From contig WBMQ01000003.1 of the NCBI GenBank assembly GCA_016630905.1, positions 1,178,001 through 1,242,000 of the forward strand: a DNA stretch of 64,000 bases. The letters are read 5' to 3'. The position numbers and the translations under genes were made by a program. The notes below the pieces were generated by a model. That model saw nothing but the letters and a program-made list of their open reading frames with translations, did not search any database and was not told the DNA's origin. The stretch's first letter is position 1, and each line of letters begins with the position of its first letter. Positions 11,272 to 27,658 of this stretch are shown one piece after another. Origin of the DNA: Capillidium heterosporum (lineage: Eukaryota > Entomophthoromycota > Entomophthoromycetes > Entomophthorales > Capillidiaceae).

Positions 11272-11832
11272 AGATGTAAACTCTCTTCACTTTCTCTCTG
11301 GCTTGATAAATATTGGAGTTGAACAAAGTCTAAACAAGAGCTTGGAATTTTGGGTTTGAAAAGTTGATTGTTTGAAAACTTTCCGGGGAATTGCCAAGAA
11401 GGTTGAAGTTGGAATTTACTGATCCAAGAAAAGTTTATAGGTCTGTTGTAATGCTACTTTATATCATTTCTATACGGGACAGTATATAAGTAAAAGTAAC
11501 TCGAACTTAACTGTTCAATAGCTAAAAATTCGATCAATAGTTCTAATTTAGTTTCCAACTGCCTATCTTAAAGGCACTATAGAAAGAATAGTTATGTTAC
11601 CATCCTAATATCCAAGCATTTAACTATTAAACACCAGCTTGTTTCCCATTAAGATATTCTGTAGATTGAACTGTAGTCATCTTTGATTAACAACGTTATG
11701 ACAATAAAACAAATGAGTATGAAAAGGATCACATAGTAATACATTATAATAAAAATCAGATAAAGCATCTAGTAGGTGACTTTAATGCCTTTAACCTTAC
11801 CACTACAGCCAAATATATTTAACTGATGGAGA
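11272..11832. other. Intergenic, 0.56 kb
   Basis: Promoter side of RCE1 and 3' flank of the NAMPT gene, both on the minus strand. Nothing else recognised. Confidence 0.5.
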
Positions 11833-13686
11833 CTAACCTCGCAACTTGGCAATACAACTCTCTTGCTTTTCCTTCAAGCTAGTAGAGATGGGATCGTATA
11901 CTTTAGGAGCTTGGCTCCAACTTTTCTGCACTCTATTTCTGACTTCATCGAAGCTTTCGAATTTGTAGGTAAAGTTGGGGTCGTAGCCATCATAGACTAC
12001 TTCCATGAGATCCTCCCCTTCTACTTTGGCATCGATGGGATAGACAGTAGGTAGCTAATTGAAATATGAATTTCAAAAGGTTGAATTTATATAAAAAGAA
12101 TACCTCACTGGAACTATCCTTAACAACCTTAAGTTGACCAGGCAGCGAAACTTTACTGCTATCTGTCTTGGGTGCCTTCATTAGATCCCTCCAACTTCCT
12201 TCCTTCTCTATAGCACTAACTTTGGTGGCGAAGGACATGGTATCGCGGTTCAGTTTCTAATCATTTACCACATCAATACTCAATATATACAAAATAAACC
12301 TAAAATGTACCTGTAGTAATCCACCACCCATACCGAAGGCTACGTTGGAAGCCGCGAATTTATTAGCTTTAACCGCTTCCAAAATCCGCGCCAAGGTAGT
12401 GGCGTCGATGCCATCCCCTTGAATGACGCTACATTTGGTCAATACTTTGTACCCTTTGCTGTTGGTAACTGTACCAAAGATTTTTTCCCCAGTCCTTGAA
12501 AAGAAAAAAGTTAGATAATAAAAAGACAGAGATAAGTTACTGCAAAGCGCGAATAACAGTCTCAACTGGATCTCCCGAATCAGGTCTCAAAACCAAGAAT
12601 CCAGTTTGTCCTAGCTGAACCTTCTCCAAGACGTTAGGTAAAACAACATCCAAAGCTCTCTCATAGTCGTAGGAATCCATAACACAGGCACATATACTGG
12701 AGCCGTACGCTTCTAGTAACGTCTTGATTGCCTCCTATCAAAATTTAATAAAGATGTTTGAAGCAATAAAGATGAATGTTACCGATTCGTTTGGATGGGC
12801 CATCATGACAGAATGTTCGGTAGCTGGTATGGAGGTAGCTACCGGTTTCCCAGAATTCCAGTTGAACTGGCAGTAATAGGCAGGCTGGTAAGGTGTCAGT
12901 ACCTTCAAAGTTTAGCTTTTAAGAAACTATGTCAATATAAAATTGATTAATGTAATTTACTAGATGAGCCGAACCTCCGATTATAGCCTGCTCTACCGAA
13001 GTACAAGCTCTAAACCCAAAGTCATGCAACCTAGATTCTAACAAAAAGTGTTGGATCCTTATCTACCGTTTCCTCAAAGTAAAGTTCAACAATCGACTTA
13101 ATCCTACGGGACAGAGTCGCTACAGTACTTGGATACTGCAATTTAAAAACACTCTGTTAGCTAAAATCAACTATATACTAAATTTACCCAAACCAACGTC
13201 AACAACGTCTCAAAATAAGTCACCAATCCGGCAAACTCTTTTTCAGCTTCCAAAATAAATACTGGGGTATTGGGATATACAACCGAACCCTCCTTCAAAC
13301 TTTTGATACGGATAGGAAACCTGTTTCCAAATTTTTCCAAGGCGGATGAGAATAGTGAAGTTGGAAATGGGAATTTGGTAAAAGCAACATTGTGCGTTAA
13401 ACTAAATTGAGTACTGTTGGTTAAACTGGCAAGGGTGAAAGATTGGTTCAAATAAGTTTCTAAGAGGTAACGTATACCGTAATAAACTATACGTTGGTCA
13501 AGTTGGTCGTTCTTATAGGGCTGACGGAAGGTTGCAAAGGCTACTAACTAGTAGTTTTTGAAAAATAAGTTCAAGTGGGCGATGGCAATAGAAAATTACC
13601 TTGTCACATTGAGGGTATAGTTGACTATGCGATAGTTTATAGCTGTCGGATAACAGATATAGAGGTATGTCGCTGGGTCCTACCAT
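11833..13686 (-). CDS. Nicotinamide phosphoribosyltransferase family gene, with two apparent 1-nt indels
   Basis: The minus strand encodes a NAMPT-type protein in about nine exons (for example 13686-13600, 13547-13188, 13135 onward). Recognisable motifs in order are LSDSYKLSHSQLYPQ, YPSTVATLSRR, LHDFGFRACTSVEQ, NFEGTDTLPA, SIPATEHSV, VMDSYDYERA, LRPDSGDP, NSKGYKVL, VIQGDGIDA and FGMGGGLLQKLNRDT. They match the enzyme that condenses nicotinamide with PRPP to NMN in NAD salvage. The reading frame is disturbed twice: a run of five T (13043-13047) where four would join VDKDPTL to ESRLHDFG, and one extra base at about 12879-12880 after the GTDTLPA segment. An in-frame splice to 12902 avoids the second but loses the conserved GTDT segment. 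The copy is either damaged or carries assembly errors. Nicotinate phosphoribosyltransferase is a more distant alternative. Confidence 0.82.
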
Positions 13687-14495
13687 GGCTAAAAGGTTAT
13701 GGATTTATTTGTTTGCTCGTCAAAAGTAGCGCTTTCGCTTTTTATGATTGAGTTTTAGGATGAACTTCGACGTCAGGGATTTTAGGATTATTTGAAAGTT
13801 GAACCTCAAAGTTAGGAGGTAGAAGATAACTGATTCGCTAAATTCAATTGGATGGGTAAATAGATGTCGCAAAGAGGTATTTACCCGGTTTCTTTGTTTC
13901 ACTTCAAGATGGTATATATCTACTGAAACTACAGTAAAAATGGAATGGTATAAGAAGTGGGTAGTGAATATAGTGAGATATAATAAATTTTAAGCTATTC
14001 CTTTAAATTGCCAATTGTATACATGGATTCATGGAAGTCGATATTACAGCTCACTAACTTTTAGGTGGGTATTCAGATAGGATTGAATTTGTATATCATA
14101 GTCAAAGCCTTCGACTTTTAGCTACCAGTTTCTATAGCATACTTAAAAATGGATACCTCCCCTTGCTTTACCCATTTTCTATTGCATGTTTTGCTCGACA
14201 GTACCTCTCATAATAAGCTTCTTTTCTAAATAATGGTTTGAGGATAAGCTATGTGCTTTGCTTCCAATGCAGTAGAAAATTTTATAGTAAATATTAGAAT
14301 ACTATAGCTTAAAATTTACTAAAAATAGTAGTTGTAAATATAGCGATAGATTATGCAAATGGATATAGTAGTTCAATGTAATGCCGCATATACGAGTTTG
14401 TAGTCTTAGTAGAAAAGTACATTCAAGATAAGATCTTTTAAATGGCTTGTTGAAAACTTAGAAACTATATTTACATATAAACTTGCTTTCAATAC
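13687..14495. other. Intergenic, 0.8 kb
   Basis: 5' flank of the NAMPT gene and 3' flank of the F-box-like gene. No other gene seen. Confidence 0.5.
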
Positions 14496-15749
14496 TCATT
14501 CCAACTCTATATTGAAATATACTCTCAAGGAGAATAGGTTGGGCCATAAACTTTCGAATAAGTACGATTTCGAACTATCAACTTTAGTAGATACCTCCAA
14601 CTTCTGTAACTTCGTCATGTTACTTACCCATCGTTTAAAGTACTTACCTGGTTTCTGAACCAAATAGATGGATAAGTGGATCAGGTTGTAATGGTTGTTC
14701 AACAGGTGAAAATGGTAGTCGTAAAGCTTATATTTACTGATACAAAGTATACTTAATCTCTTCAAAGCTCCGAGTACTACCTTTAAGTCTAGGGGGCTGA
14801 TACTGTACCTTTTAAAGTGAATGTTTAGGTTTAAGACAGCTATATTCAAAAGGTCGAGATCTTCCAATTTGAAACATATGAAATTGGTTGATAGGCATGT
14901 TAACTTTGGCCAACTTTTATCTTCATCGATAAAAAGGGAGGAAATCGTCGAGAAGCTGGCATTTAACTCTAGGCGTAATAGGTTTGGGAAGTTGCTACTC
15001 TTGATTTTAAAAGCTATACCAGGCTTTGGCACTATACTCAACTCTAAACTCGATAGACTCATTGACCTTAACTTGTGGAATGTGGTTGTATCGATATCCC
15101 CTCCTATCCAACCTAACTTTAACGTCTTCAGTTGATCGAATATCGGTTGGAATAAACTGAATATCGAAAGAAAGTCCAAGTCGTTGGATTTTAACTTTAA
15201 GCTCGTTAATTTCGAATCCTTTGATATAGGCTGCTGCGTATCCGATATAAATACCATGTTTTGGAAACCATTGACTTCCAAATACTTTAGTTTGTTGAAC
15301 TTTGGTACTTTTACTATACTAAAATTGGTGGTGCCAATGAGTGTCAGATGTGATAAATTTAACTTTGCTAGGAACCTATCCACTAGTGGATGTACTAAAT
15401 CTACCTTACTTACCTTCAGCTGCTTTAAGTTGGAAAAATTATTGAAATTGAGGTGCATCTGATTATTCAAGTTGTAAATGTCGCATCCCGTAATTATAGC
15501 ATATTTAATAAAAGGAGCAATGAAACTGATCCTTGATATATTTAGAGGCTGGTACAGTTTGAGTGGGTAGGATGCGATCAACTGGATTAGCAGGTTGTTG
15601 AAGTGGCGATTCAATCTTCGTAACGTTACACAGTACTTCCTACCTAAGATAATAAAAATCCGCTCTTGTATAATATTGGGCAATTCTGGTAACATGATCA
15701 TACTTTGTTTAAAACCTACCGTCAGCTGAATCGATATCTTTATAAACAT
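14496..15749 (-). CDS. F-box/leucine-rich-repeat-like protein
   Basis: A single exon encodes 417 residues; the methionine at residue 19, just before LPELPNIIQERIF, is a likelier start than the first. That segment, with the following LRRLNRHFNNLL, fits a short N-terminal F-box. The rest (about residues 95-400) is a series of irregular leucine-rich units of the LKQLKVSKVDL, LSHLTLIG and LKYLEVNGF kind, expected to form an RNI-like solenoid. Such proteins normally link a substrate to Skp1-Cullin-F-box ubiquitin ligases. Substrate and exact family cannot be told, and the F-box is weak, so a plain LRR protein is the alternative. It lies 175 bp from the next minus-strand gene. Confidence 0.65.
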   Translation of the reverse strand: MFIKISIQLTVGFKQSMIMLPELPNIIQERIFIILGRKYCVTLRRLNRHFNNLLIQLIASYPLKLYQPLNISRISFIAPFIKYAIITGCDIYNLNNQMHLNFNNFSNLKQLKVSKVDLVHPLVDRFLAKLNLSHLTLIGTTNFSIVKVPKFNKLKYLEVNGFQNMVFISDTQQPISKDSKLTSLKLKSNDLDFLSIFSLFQPIFDQLKTLKLGWIGGDIDTTTFHKLRSMSLSSLELSIVPKPGIAFKIKSSNFPNLLRLELNASFSTISSLFIDEDKSWPKLTCLSTNFICFKLEDLDLLNIAVLNLNIHFKRYSISPLDLKVVLGALKRLSILCISKYKLYDYHFHLLNNHYNLIHLSIYLVQKPGKYFKRWVSNMTKLQKLEVSTKVDSSKSYLFESLWPNLFSLRVYFNIELE

Positions 15750-15923
15750 TCCATTTTACGCACATTTGAAGATATTACTTATTTATCTGCAAAGATTACT
15801 AAGCTACTAAATAGGATTTACAACATAAAAGTTAGTAATGGATGGACATTTATTGATAAATATATGGGAAAGGTAAAGGTAGAGTTACAAATACGGCTTT
15901 AAATAAGTGGTTGGAAAAAGTAA

Positions 15924-16292
15924 TTAAACGTGGTAAACTTGGGAAACCGAACGCTTCAATTTGGATTTTAAACTCAAGTTTCCTCGAACTACTCTAAATT
16001 CAAACAAATGAAAATTTGGGTAGCTGGTTGATAAGTTGTATAGGTACTTGAGTTGATTAGCTTTTGTTATGTAAAACTGCTTGTCGTGTCGGTTGTCGAA
16101 CAGTACTCCAAAACTTTCAAAATCTTCTACCTCGATAATCTCTTTCACCTATTGGAAAATAATATAAAAATAAGCACGCTAAAGTCTATGAAATAGTCTT
16201 ACCCTATCTAAAAACTCTATCAACGAAGGACTAGCATCAAAGTACAGATTGAAAGTTTGGTCTTCAAATATTAGGTTGAAAGGCTGATTCAT
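15924..16292 (-). CDS. Small protein of unknown function
   Basis: Two exons (16292-16203 and 16148-15924) with a 54-nt GT-AG intron join in frame to 104 residues. The joint gives EFLDRVKEIIEVEDFESF, a continuous amphipathic segment, which supports the splice. The protein is acidic and hydrophobic with no signal peptide or cysteines. Segments such as FNLIFEDQTFNLYFD and FGVLFDNRHDKQFYITK suggest a compact alpha/beta fold, possibly ubiquitin-like or PB1-like, but I do not recognise a family. It sits upstream of the F-box-like gene on the same strand. Confidence 0.5.
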
Positions 16293-17161
16293 GGTTATAT
16301 AAGTTGAGTTGACAAGTTACAAGTAAAAATGGATCATGCAAATATACTCCTATATGCTTTATATAAATCTATAAGAGACTTCAAGTCAAAAGTATGGTGT
16401 TGGGTGTGACCTGTCATTGTGAGACATTGCTCAAAAAGTTTTGCAAATTATTAAGCGTCATACGAAAAACTGACTAAAAATCGATGGCTGATGGATCCAG
16501 GATCTAAGATAATTTGGGATCTTTGCCAATACTAAACTTTGATTGGTAGTGTCTTATTAAGCCTGTATGAAGCCAAGACATTCCCAGGCTTTCTAGGCAG
16601 TACAAATTTGATTTTCAAGTCAGGTAGAGTTTGAGTACTAATTCGGAATGGGGCAATTGTGAAGAAAGGGTCAATTTACTTAAGTATCTATAAACTCAGA
16701 TATATCTAATTTATCGACAACTGAGTTTAAAGAACTTCGTACAACGATCTCTAAAAATACATATGTATTACATACGTTACTTCTCTAGAGATAGCCTAGC
16801 CATCAATTTGGTATAAAAACCGTTCAATCTTAGTATTCAATTTTGATAAACAACACCGATACCTACCAAACTAAAGCTCACTCAAGTTAAGCTACAACTC
16901 CCTCCATCCCACCTCACTTTACCGATACCTAAAGACAAGTTTAAATCAACACTCTATATCGTACTAAATTGATAATTTAAGGGTAGCTACATCAAACTTA
17001 AAACTAATTGAGTATGAGTACAAGTGCTTCTCAGGGTATATGCTCTGACCCTAACCTTGAAATAAGTTCAAAATTATGAACCACTAATGTATATATTTAC
17101 CAATATTGTGTATGTAAAATAAAAGTTTATTTACAAATATGTAACTTCTCAAAACACCCAA
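16293..17161. other. Intergenic, 0.87 kb
   Basis: AT-rich, with no gene or repeat recognised between the small unknown gene and the first cytidine deaminase. Confidence 0.45.
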
Positions 17162-17828
17162 CTATTGCAAATTTTTAGGGCCAAAGGCGTTAGGTAATAG
17201 CACTGCCATGTCGGTCAGCTGGTACGTTCGATCCGGTTTCACCAGGTAGACCAGCAAATTAGGGTTAAATTCGGTCATAAACTGGCTATTCTCCCAAAAA
17301 ATGTTAGTGTCGTATAAACCTCAAATTATAGTTACCGACAGATGCCACAAGGAGAAGCGAAGATGTTGGTATCCCTTTAAAAAGTTAGAATAACAAGCTT
17401 TACAATGGATTACGTAGATACAGCAATTGCCAAAAAGTCCTGTTCTCCTTCACTCTATTTAGTAAATCGCCAAATTAGCTTGAACTGATAGTTTAAACTA
17501 AACACTTACGACTGCCTTGACGAAGCAAGTTCTTTCTGCACATATAGCACCACCGTACGAAGCGTTCTCAACGTTACATCCTAATTTGTCTTAATTAGTA
17601 GAGGAATGGAGCATCTAGCATACCAGAATAAAACTTTTTGTCAGTGGTTAAGAGGCAGGCTCCAACTCGAAACTTGGAGTAGGGTGAATAGGAGTTACTT
17701 TTAGCTAAAGCAGATGGTCAGTTCAAAGAAAATATAGGTGATATTTTTAAGTTTCCAGTACCTTTGATGCACAAGCTTATAAGCTTCTCAATGTCAAGTT
17801 GAGTCAATTCGATGTCGCTCGTCAACAT
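17162..17828 (-). CDS. Cytidine deaminase, copy 1
   Basis: Six exons (17828-17762, 17704-17624, 17580-17510, 17454-17414, 17374-17336, 17285-17162) join to 140 residues, the normal length of a tetrameric cytidine deaminase. Seen in order are SYSPYSKFRVGACLL, GCNVENASYGGAICAERT (the zinc-ligand Cys/catalytic Glu motif), FLAIAVST, FASPCGICRQFMTEF (the PCxxC zinc motif) and the C-terminal LLPNAFGPKNLQ. The enzyme deaminates cytidine and deoxycytidine to uridine and deoxyuridine in pyrimidine salvage. All catalytic residues are present, so it should be active. A second copy in the same orientation starts 3.7 kb upstream. Start and stop agree between copies, which supports the ATG at 17828. Confidence 0.93.
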
Positions 17829-20800
17829 TTTAATAAGTTATAGATACAAAGGAATGCAGCCGTTGCTAAAATGTAAGTTGGCAATACTCCTCCGACACGC
17901 TATTTATCATCTTCACTTCAGACTAGAAGCTGGTGTTCCTGGTGAGTAAGTTTCAAATCCATTTGGAATCCGATTCAAAAAACTGATTCAAGTACCAAGT
18001 AAATCACGAAACATCCTTTTGATCGCGGCTTTCTGGATCGAAAACTATCCCACCTCGGAGATGAGTTAGACTAATTTATAGCACCCATAAGGTTTATAAC
18101 ATGGCAGGTAGATCAAGCGGCTTTTGCCTTGGAGCCTTTTAGGTAGGTGGCGCCTAGCTTGATTTTGTATGATCTACGATCCTCTATAAAAGACCAAGTT
18201 CTAGATTCTTACTATTTTTTGCTGTACAAGGTATACGTTTCAAACTTACCAAACCAGTTTGATTTTTAGTCCTAGTATGGGAGGTATCAAGAAGATCCAG
18301 TCGAAATTCCAGATGATCTGTTTTATAGAATCCATCTCAAAATGAGTGTTAAAATTCCAAACTAACTGTACGTTAAAATAATAAAAATTATTAGCTATAG
18401 TACAATTAAATCGAAATATATATATTATCACTTTGAAACAGGCTCTAGAACATCGTTTATTTGATGCTTGTTGATTACATTCTTTTGAGATATATTTTGA
18501 TAACAATACTACTGTGACGTATACGTTTTAAACAATAGGAACCTTATTATATGCAATAGTTTACTCATCGATATATACTGTTGAGAGAATACTTAATCCT
18601 TTATACATACCAGTATCTCTCTAAATTTCAAGTATAAAAGATATACTTACATATGTTATTAAAAGAATACCATAGACTTTTAACTAAAGTTAAACTATAT
18701 GTGATAGAGCAACCGATTTTGACGCTAACTCTAACTTTATAAAAAGCGATATTTCTCTATTTAAATGGCACAGCTTTACTTTTCATTTCAAATAAGGTTC
18801 AAGTGTAAAATTAGAAGTCTATAATGAAAAATATCTATTTGCTACTTGATCTCCATAGGCTGTTGGGTTTCATTTTTGTAATTAAGATATCGTAATGGCT
18901 GATTCTGAAAGATAGCTATAATAAAAGTCAAGATATCGGTGTTAAAAATTCATAGCCTTGTAGCGGCATCAGTGGCTATATCTTTAATAAAATGTTATAA
19001 AAGATATATATGTGACAATCAAATCAAATAATTTAAAAGCTAGATAGTTTTATTAAAGACAATTAATATCACCACTATATCCTTGTGTTTAAGTGAAAGA
19101 ATCGTCAATCTTAGCAGTTTTATAAATTTATGGACTACAAGACACTATACTTCATCTCTCCTATCTATTGTCTTTAATGGCTTACTTCTCATTGATTCGG
19201 ATGTATCATTCGTTTTGTATATATAGTTTACAACTAAGTGATTTAGGATTTACCGTTCACACTGATCATATACATGTTAAGTCTTGATATTAGTCTTTAA
19301 AGCAAATTGTCATCTATCAGAATACCTCCTAGCCCTAATTTTAGGATACTGTCCAGATATTTGAAGCTACAAAGACACTAGCGAAAAATCTGAACATTGA
19401 AATGTTCAGGATATAACACACAATACTATTGTTGACCTATTTAGATCTTAAAAGGATTTATATTAATATAATATGTAGTTCAATTCTAAATTTCAAGATA
19501 AAAAAGTATTCTTTATTCCAAACCTAGGAAGTTTGCAACGAGATTTAGAGCTTCTCAACAATGGTTTACTTTAGATTTCTTGAACCTACTGTTTACCTTT
19601 TCTATTCTTAACTGCCTCAATTTCGGCAAGTGTTTTGTTCATCTTATTTGAAGTCTTTTAACCTTTATATTGGTCTTAAAGTTATCCAAACCATCGATAT
19701 ATATAGAATTGTAGCAAGCTGTTTGGAAAATAGCCGCCTCAACATTTGGGATTATTACATTGATTTACCGATAGAGCTGACTGCTCCTTGTAGTTTTTGT
19801 AGTTCTCGTTCTTACTTTTACACCTAGGATTGGCACTGGGTTTGATGGGGGTCTGAATCCCTCAGTTTTGGACTATGTAACCCTTGCTACCTCCATCAGT
19901 CATCCTAACTTTAGATAGTCTGAGGTGCTTGTCATCTTTGCTTGCGGTTATAAACTTAATAACCCGAGAAGTTGTAAGTTGCTGGCTCATGCTGCTACTA
20001 TTTGGACAATTGATAACAGGAACGAATGTAAGCTTCAATAGATTGGGTCCAAGACTAAGTAGGTGAAGACTGCAGGTAAAAGCAAAATACAAGTTAAATA
20101 CCTGGTTTTCATTATGATTTTTAAAGCTCAAGACAACTTCCCGATAGGTTATATGCATCTCTTGCCATGGCTTTCACTTATTTTCCTCAAACTATTGAAG
20201 CGATATGCTGGTAGTGGATTAGAACTACATTTGGTAAGGCTTACTTGTATGAGCTTCAAAACTTTGATTTGAAAAGGTACACATACTACTTTTCACGATA
20301 GTAGACTAAATTAGCCTGCTTTTATCAAAGCTATTAACACAACAAAAATGTTGGGCCCATTTGGAAACTTCTCCTATCAAAGTTTTGGATTTGTCCATTT
20401 AACAGTAAAGTCCGATTAAATTAGGACAACTTGTCCTAGTTCATCAAAGTTAGTTTTGGCATTTGGCCTCAACAATTGGAACATAGGTCAAGGCAAAGAA
20501 AGTTGAGTATAGGTTCTAATTAAGTAGACGAAATTAAAATGAGCTGCATCTATATCTCTTGAAGGGTAGCGTAATTACTAATTTGTTATTGAAAGTTGTC
20601 TTGTTTAGGATACATTTCCGTTAGATAATGCCTCCATTTCAACCTATATCTAAAAATAGTTTAAAAGCCATAACCACACCAGAGTATAAACACACCACAG
20701 CTAAATTGAAACTTGGGGTTAGTATAGATCTTATCTAATTAAAAACTGTTTGAGCACGTATACATACAAATTTTGTGTATATAAGCTGAAATTTATTAGG

Positions 20801-20830
20801 GTTAAAATGTAGTATAACCAAAGCTCTAAA
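17829..20830. other. 3.0 kb spacer between cytidine deaminase copies
   Basis: No intact gene. On the minus strand about 19860-20160 reads open for ~98 codons with leucine-rich segments (SLHLLSLGPNLLKLTFVPVI), reminiscent of the F-box/LRR protein at 14.5 kb. The surrounding reading is full of stops, so at best this is a decayed LRR gene. The remainder is AT-rich. Confidence 0.4.
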
Positions 20831-21522
20831 CTATTGCAAGTTCTTGGGGCCGAAGGCGTTCGGTAACAACTCCGACATGTTAGTCAATTGGTAGGTGCGA
20901 TCAGGTTTCACCAAGTAGACTGGTAAGTTGGGGTTGAATTCGGTCATGAATTGGCTGTTTGTAAAATATACACATTAGAATCGTATAAAAGCTATCCTAT
21001 AGTTACCGACAGATACCACAGGGGGAGGCAAAGACGTCGGTATCACTATTAAATAATAGAGTTAATATTTTAAATGAATTTAATAGTTTACGTCGATACA
21101 GCAATAGCTAAAAAGTCTTGGTCTCCTTCACTCTATTAGTTAAATAATCAATTAATCATGAATTCTTGTTAAAGTTAAAAAGTACTTACAACAGCTTTGA
21201 CGAAACAAGTACGTTCGGCACATATAGCACCACCGTATGAAGCATTCTCAACGTTACATCCTATTTAAAGCTTTATAAGTAAAAAGACAAACTTTGTAAA
21301 GTATACCAGTATAGAACTTTTTGTCGTTGGTTAGTAAGCAAGCACCAACTCGGAATTTGGAATAGGGCGAGTAAGAGTTATCTTTAGCTATAAGGAAGCA
21401 AATGTTAGCCCAAAGGTAACGATATGAGAGACTAATCTTAACAATTTAAAAGTACCTTTGATACACAGATCTATAAGCTTCTCAACATCTAATTTCGTCA
21501 ATTCGATATCGCTACTCAACAT
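20831..21522 (-). CDS. Cytidine deaminase, copy 2
   Basis: Same exon structure and nearly the same protein as copy 1. The first exon gives MLSSDIELTKLDVEKLIDLC. The middle exon has the Cys-Ala-Glu motif (GGAICAERTCFVKAV), the next exons SEGDQDFLAIAVST and FASPCGIC, and the last ends LLPNAFGPKNLQ. Zinc ligands and the catalytic Glu are intact. Introns sit at the same positions as in copy 1 but their sequences have drifted, so the duplication is not recent. An upstream in-frame methionine at 21588 would add 22 residues; copy 1 has no equivalent, so 21522 is preferred. Confidence 0.92.
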
Positions 21523-22349
21523 TTCAAAAATATAAAAGTTTGTAAGAGATGAAGTTTTGACAACTGTAGGAAAAATATACTTTGCCAAAGCTTCTCAGTT
21601 GCATTATTTATTTCAAACATAGTTTAGAACTTGGAATCTATTTTTGTCAATTAAGTTTCTGTTCAGATAAATTGGATAAATTTCTACAAGTTCAGTTATA
21701 GCTAATTGGTTTATAAATGAGCACAGAATAGTCGTTGCAATTTAATTATCTTTGGAGGCGTCGAAATTGGCAATTTAGTCTTGAAATGAAAGGTGATCTC
21801 ATCGATTGACATCAATGTGGGGGGTGCAGTTAAATAAAATTGGCTTTTGGGTGGTTACTGGCTTTTTGTAGAGGATTCCTATACCGAATGTTTGTATAGC
21901 TCCCCATCTTTCTGCATGGCGACAGTTGAAACTCTACACTACCATAATCAAATCTATAGCTTCAAATCGCCAAAGTCTTTTTGGTGGTTTGAAGCGATAG
22001 TTTAGATTAGAATAGCACCCTGCTTATATCTATATAGAATCAATGATTTTATACATATAAAAACTGTATATTTCAAAGCATAGCAAAGGCTAACTCATAT
22101 ATGGCAAAGTTTATTCAATATGTACTGGTAATTTTTGATAAAATATAATATGGAAAGTTAAAGTAACCTTTGTATCTGATGCACTTAGTATTTCAATATA
22201 ATGTACACCAAAAACCTTCAAATAGATATTTAAAAATACACTTACAAAGCTATATCAGCTTTAATTAAATTTACGAATCATCACATATCCGCAACATTCC
22301 AACGCTATGAGTTGAATGTATAGTTGAAAGTGTAATGGACACCACCAAT
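21523..22349. other. Intergenic, 0.83 kb
   Basis: 5' flank of the second cytidine deaminase and 3' flank of SMC3, both on the minus strand. Nothing else recognised. Confidence 0.5.
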
Positions 22350-26846
<4,497 letters not shown>

Positions 26847-27658
26847 CTTGTTGAATAGGATACAAAGGGTTTATCTGTAGCCTTTTGGGTCGATTAATTA
26901 GGTGTATAATAGAAAGAATCGGCTTTCATATAATAAACTTTCTCATGTGGTTAGGATCATTCAATTTGAAAGTACCCAATAAAACTAATTCTACATCACT
27001 ATACTTTAGTGATAATATTTTGGTTGTAAACCAGTTTATTATTGGGCAATTTTCTCGATTAAATTTCCAACAAATGAAATGCCTAAACACTGGAATTTCA
27101 GAGGAAAATGATAGGATATAAATCCCGTATATATTGCTTTTTCAGCCATATACTAAGATGTAATGCTATAACTCCTTATTATCTAATATAACTATATTTA
27201 CTCTAATGGAGTTGTATGCTATATAACACAATAATAGACGACTGTAATATTTGGTAGTTCTCAATATATATATATGATCTTAGAAGAGGACATATCCTCA
27301 TTATGAAGTAGATATATAAAAGAGTTATAGTTTTACTATCATAAAGATTAAATACTTTTAATAGCATTTAATCAACATTCTTGCTACTACAAAACAACTA
27401 GGTAACACTGTATAAGTTCGAATTCTTTGCTATATATCATAAACTTCAAGACTAAAAATTTATAGAATAAAATATAAAGCAAATGGTGCAAAATAGAATA
27501 CTTTTATGGTGTTAGTTTTAATAAAGCAATCCGACATTGTAGACTGACTCCCAAACAATAAAAAATTAATTATTATCCTTGGTAGCCGTGAGAGAAGTTT
27601 TGGGGACTTTTCAAAGACGTCAACTTACAACATCAAAAAACTTTTAATAAAGTATACC
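26847..27658. other. Intergenic, 0.8 kb
   Basis: AT-rich promoter side of SMC3 and 3' flank of the uL1 gene. A plus-strand open stretch at 26885-27121 lacks an ATG start and any family resemblance. Confidence 0.45.

Noticed and set aside
19862-20158. 98-codon minus-strand reading with leucine-rich segments
   Set aside because: Only vaguely like an LRR protein, with stops on both sides and no F-box. Kept as a remark in the spacer entry.
26885-27121. Plus-strand reading upstream of SMC3
   Set aside because: Starts at a non-ATG codon, AT-rich composition, no motif.
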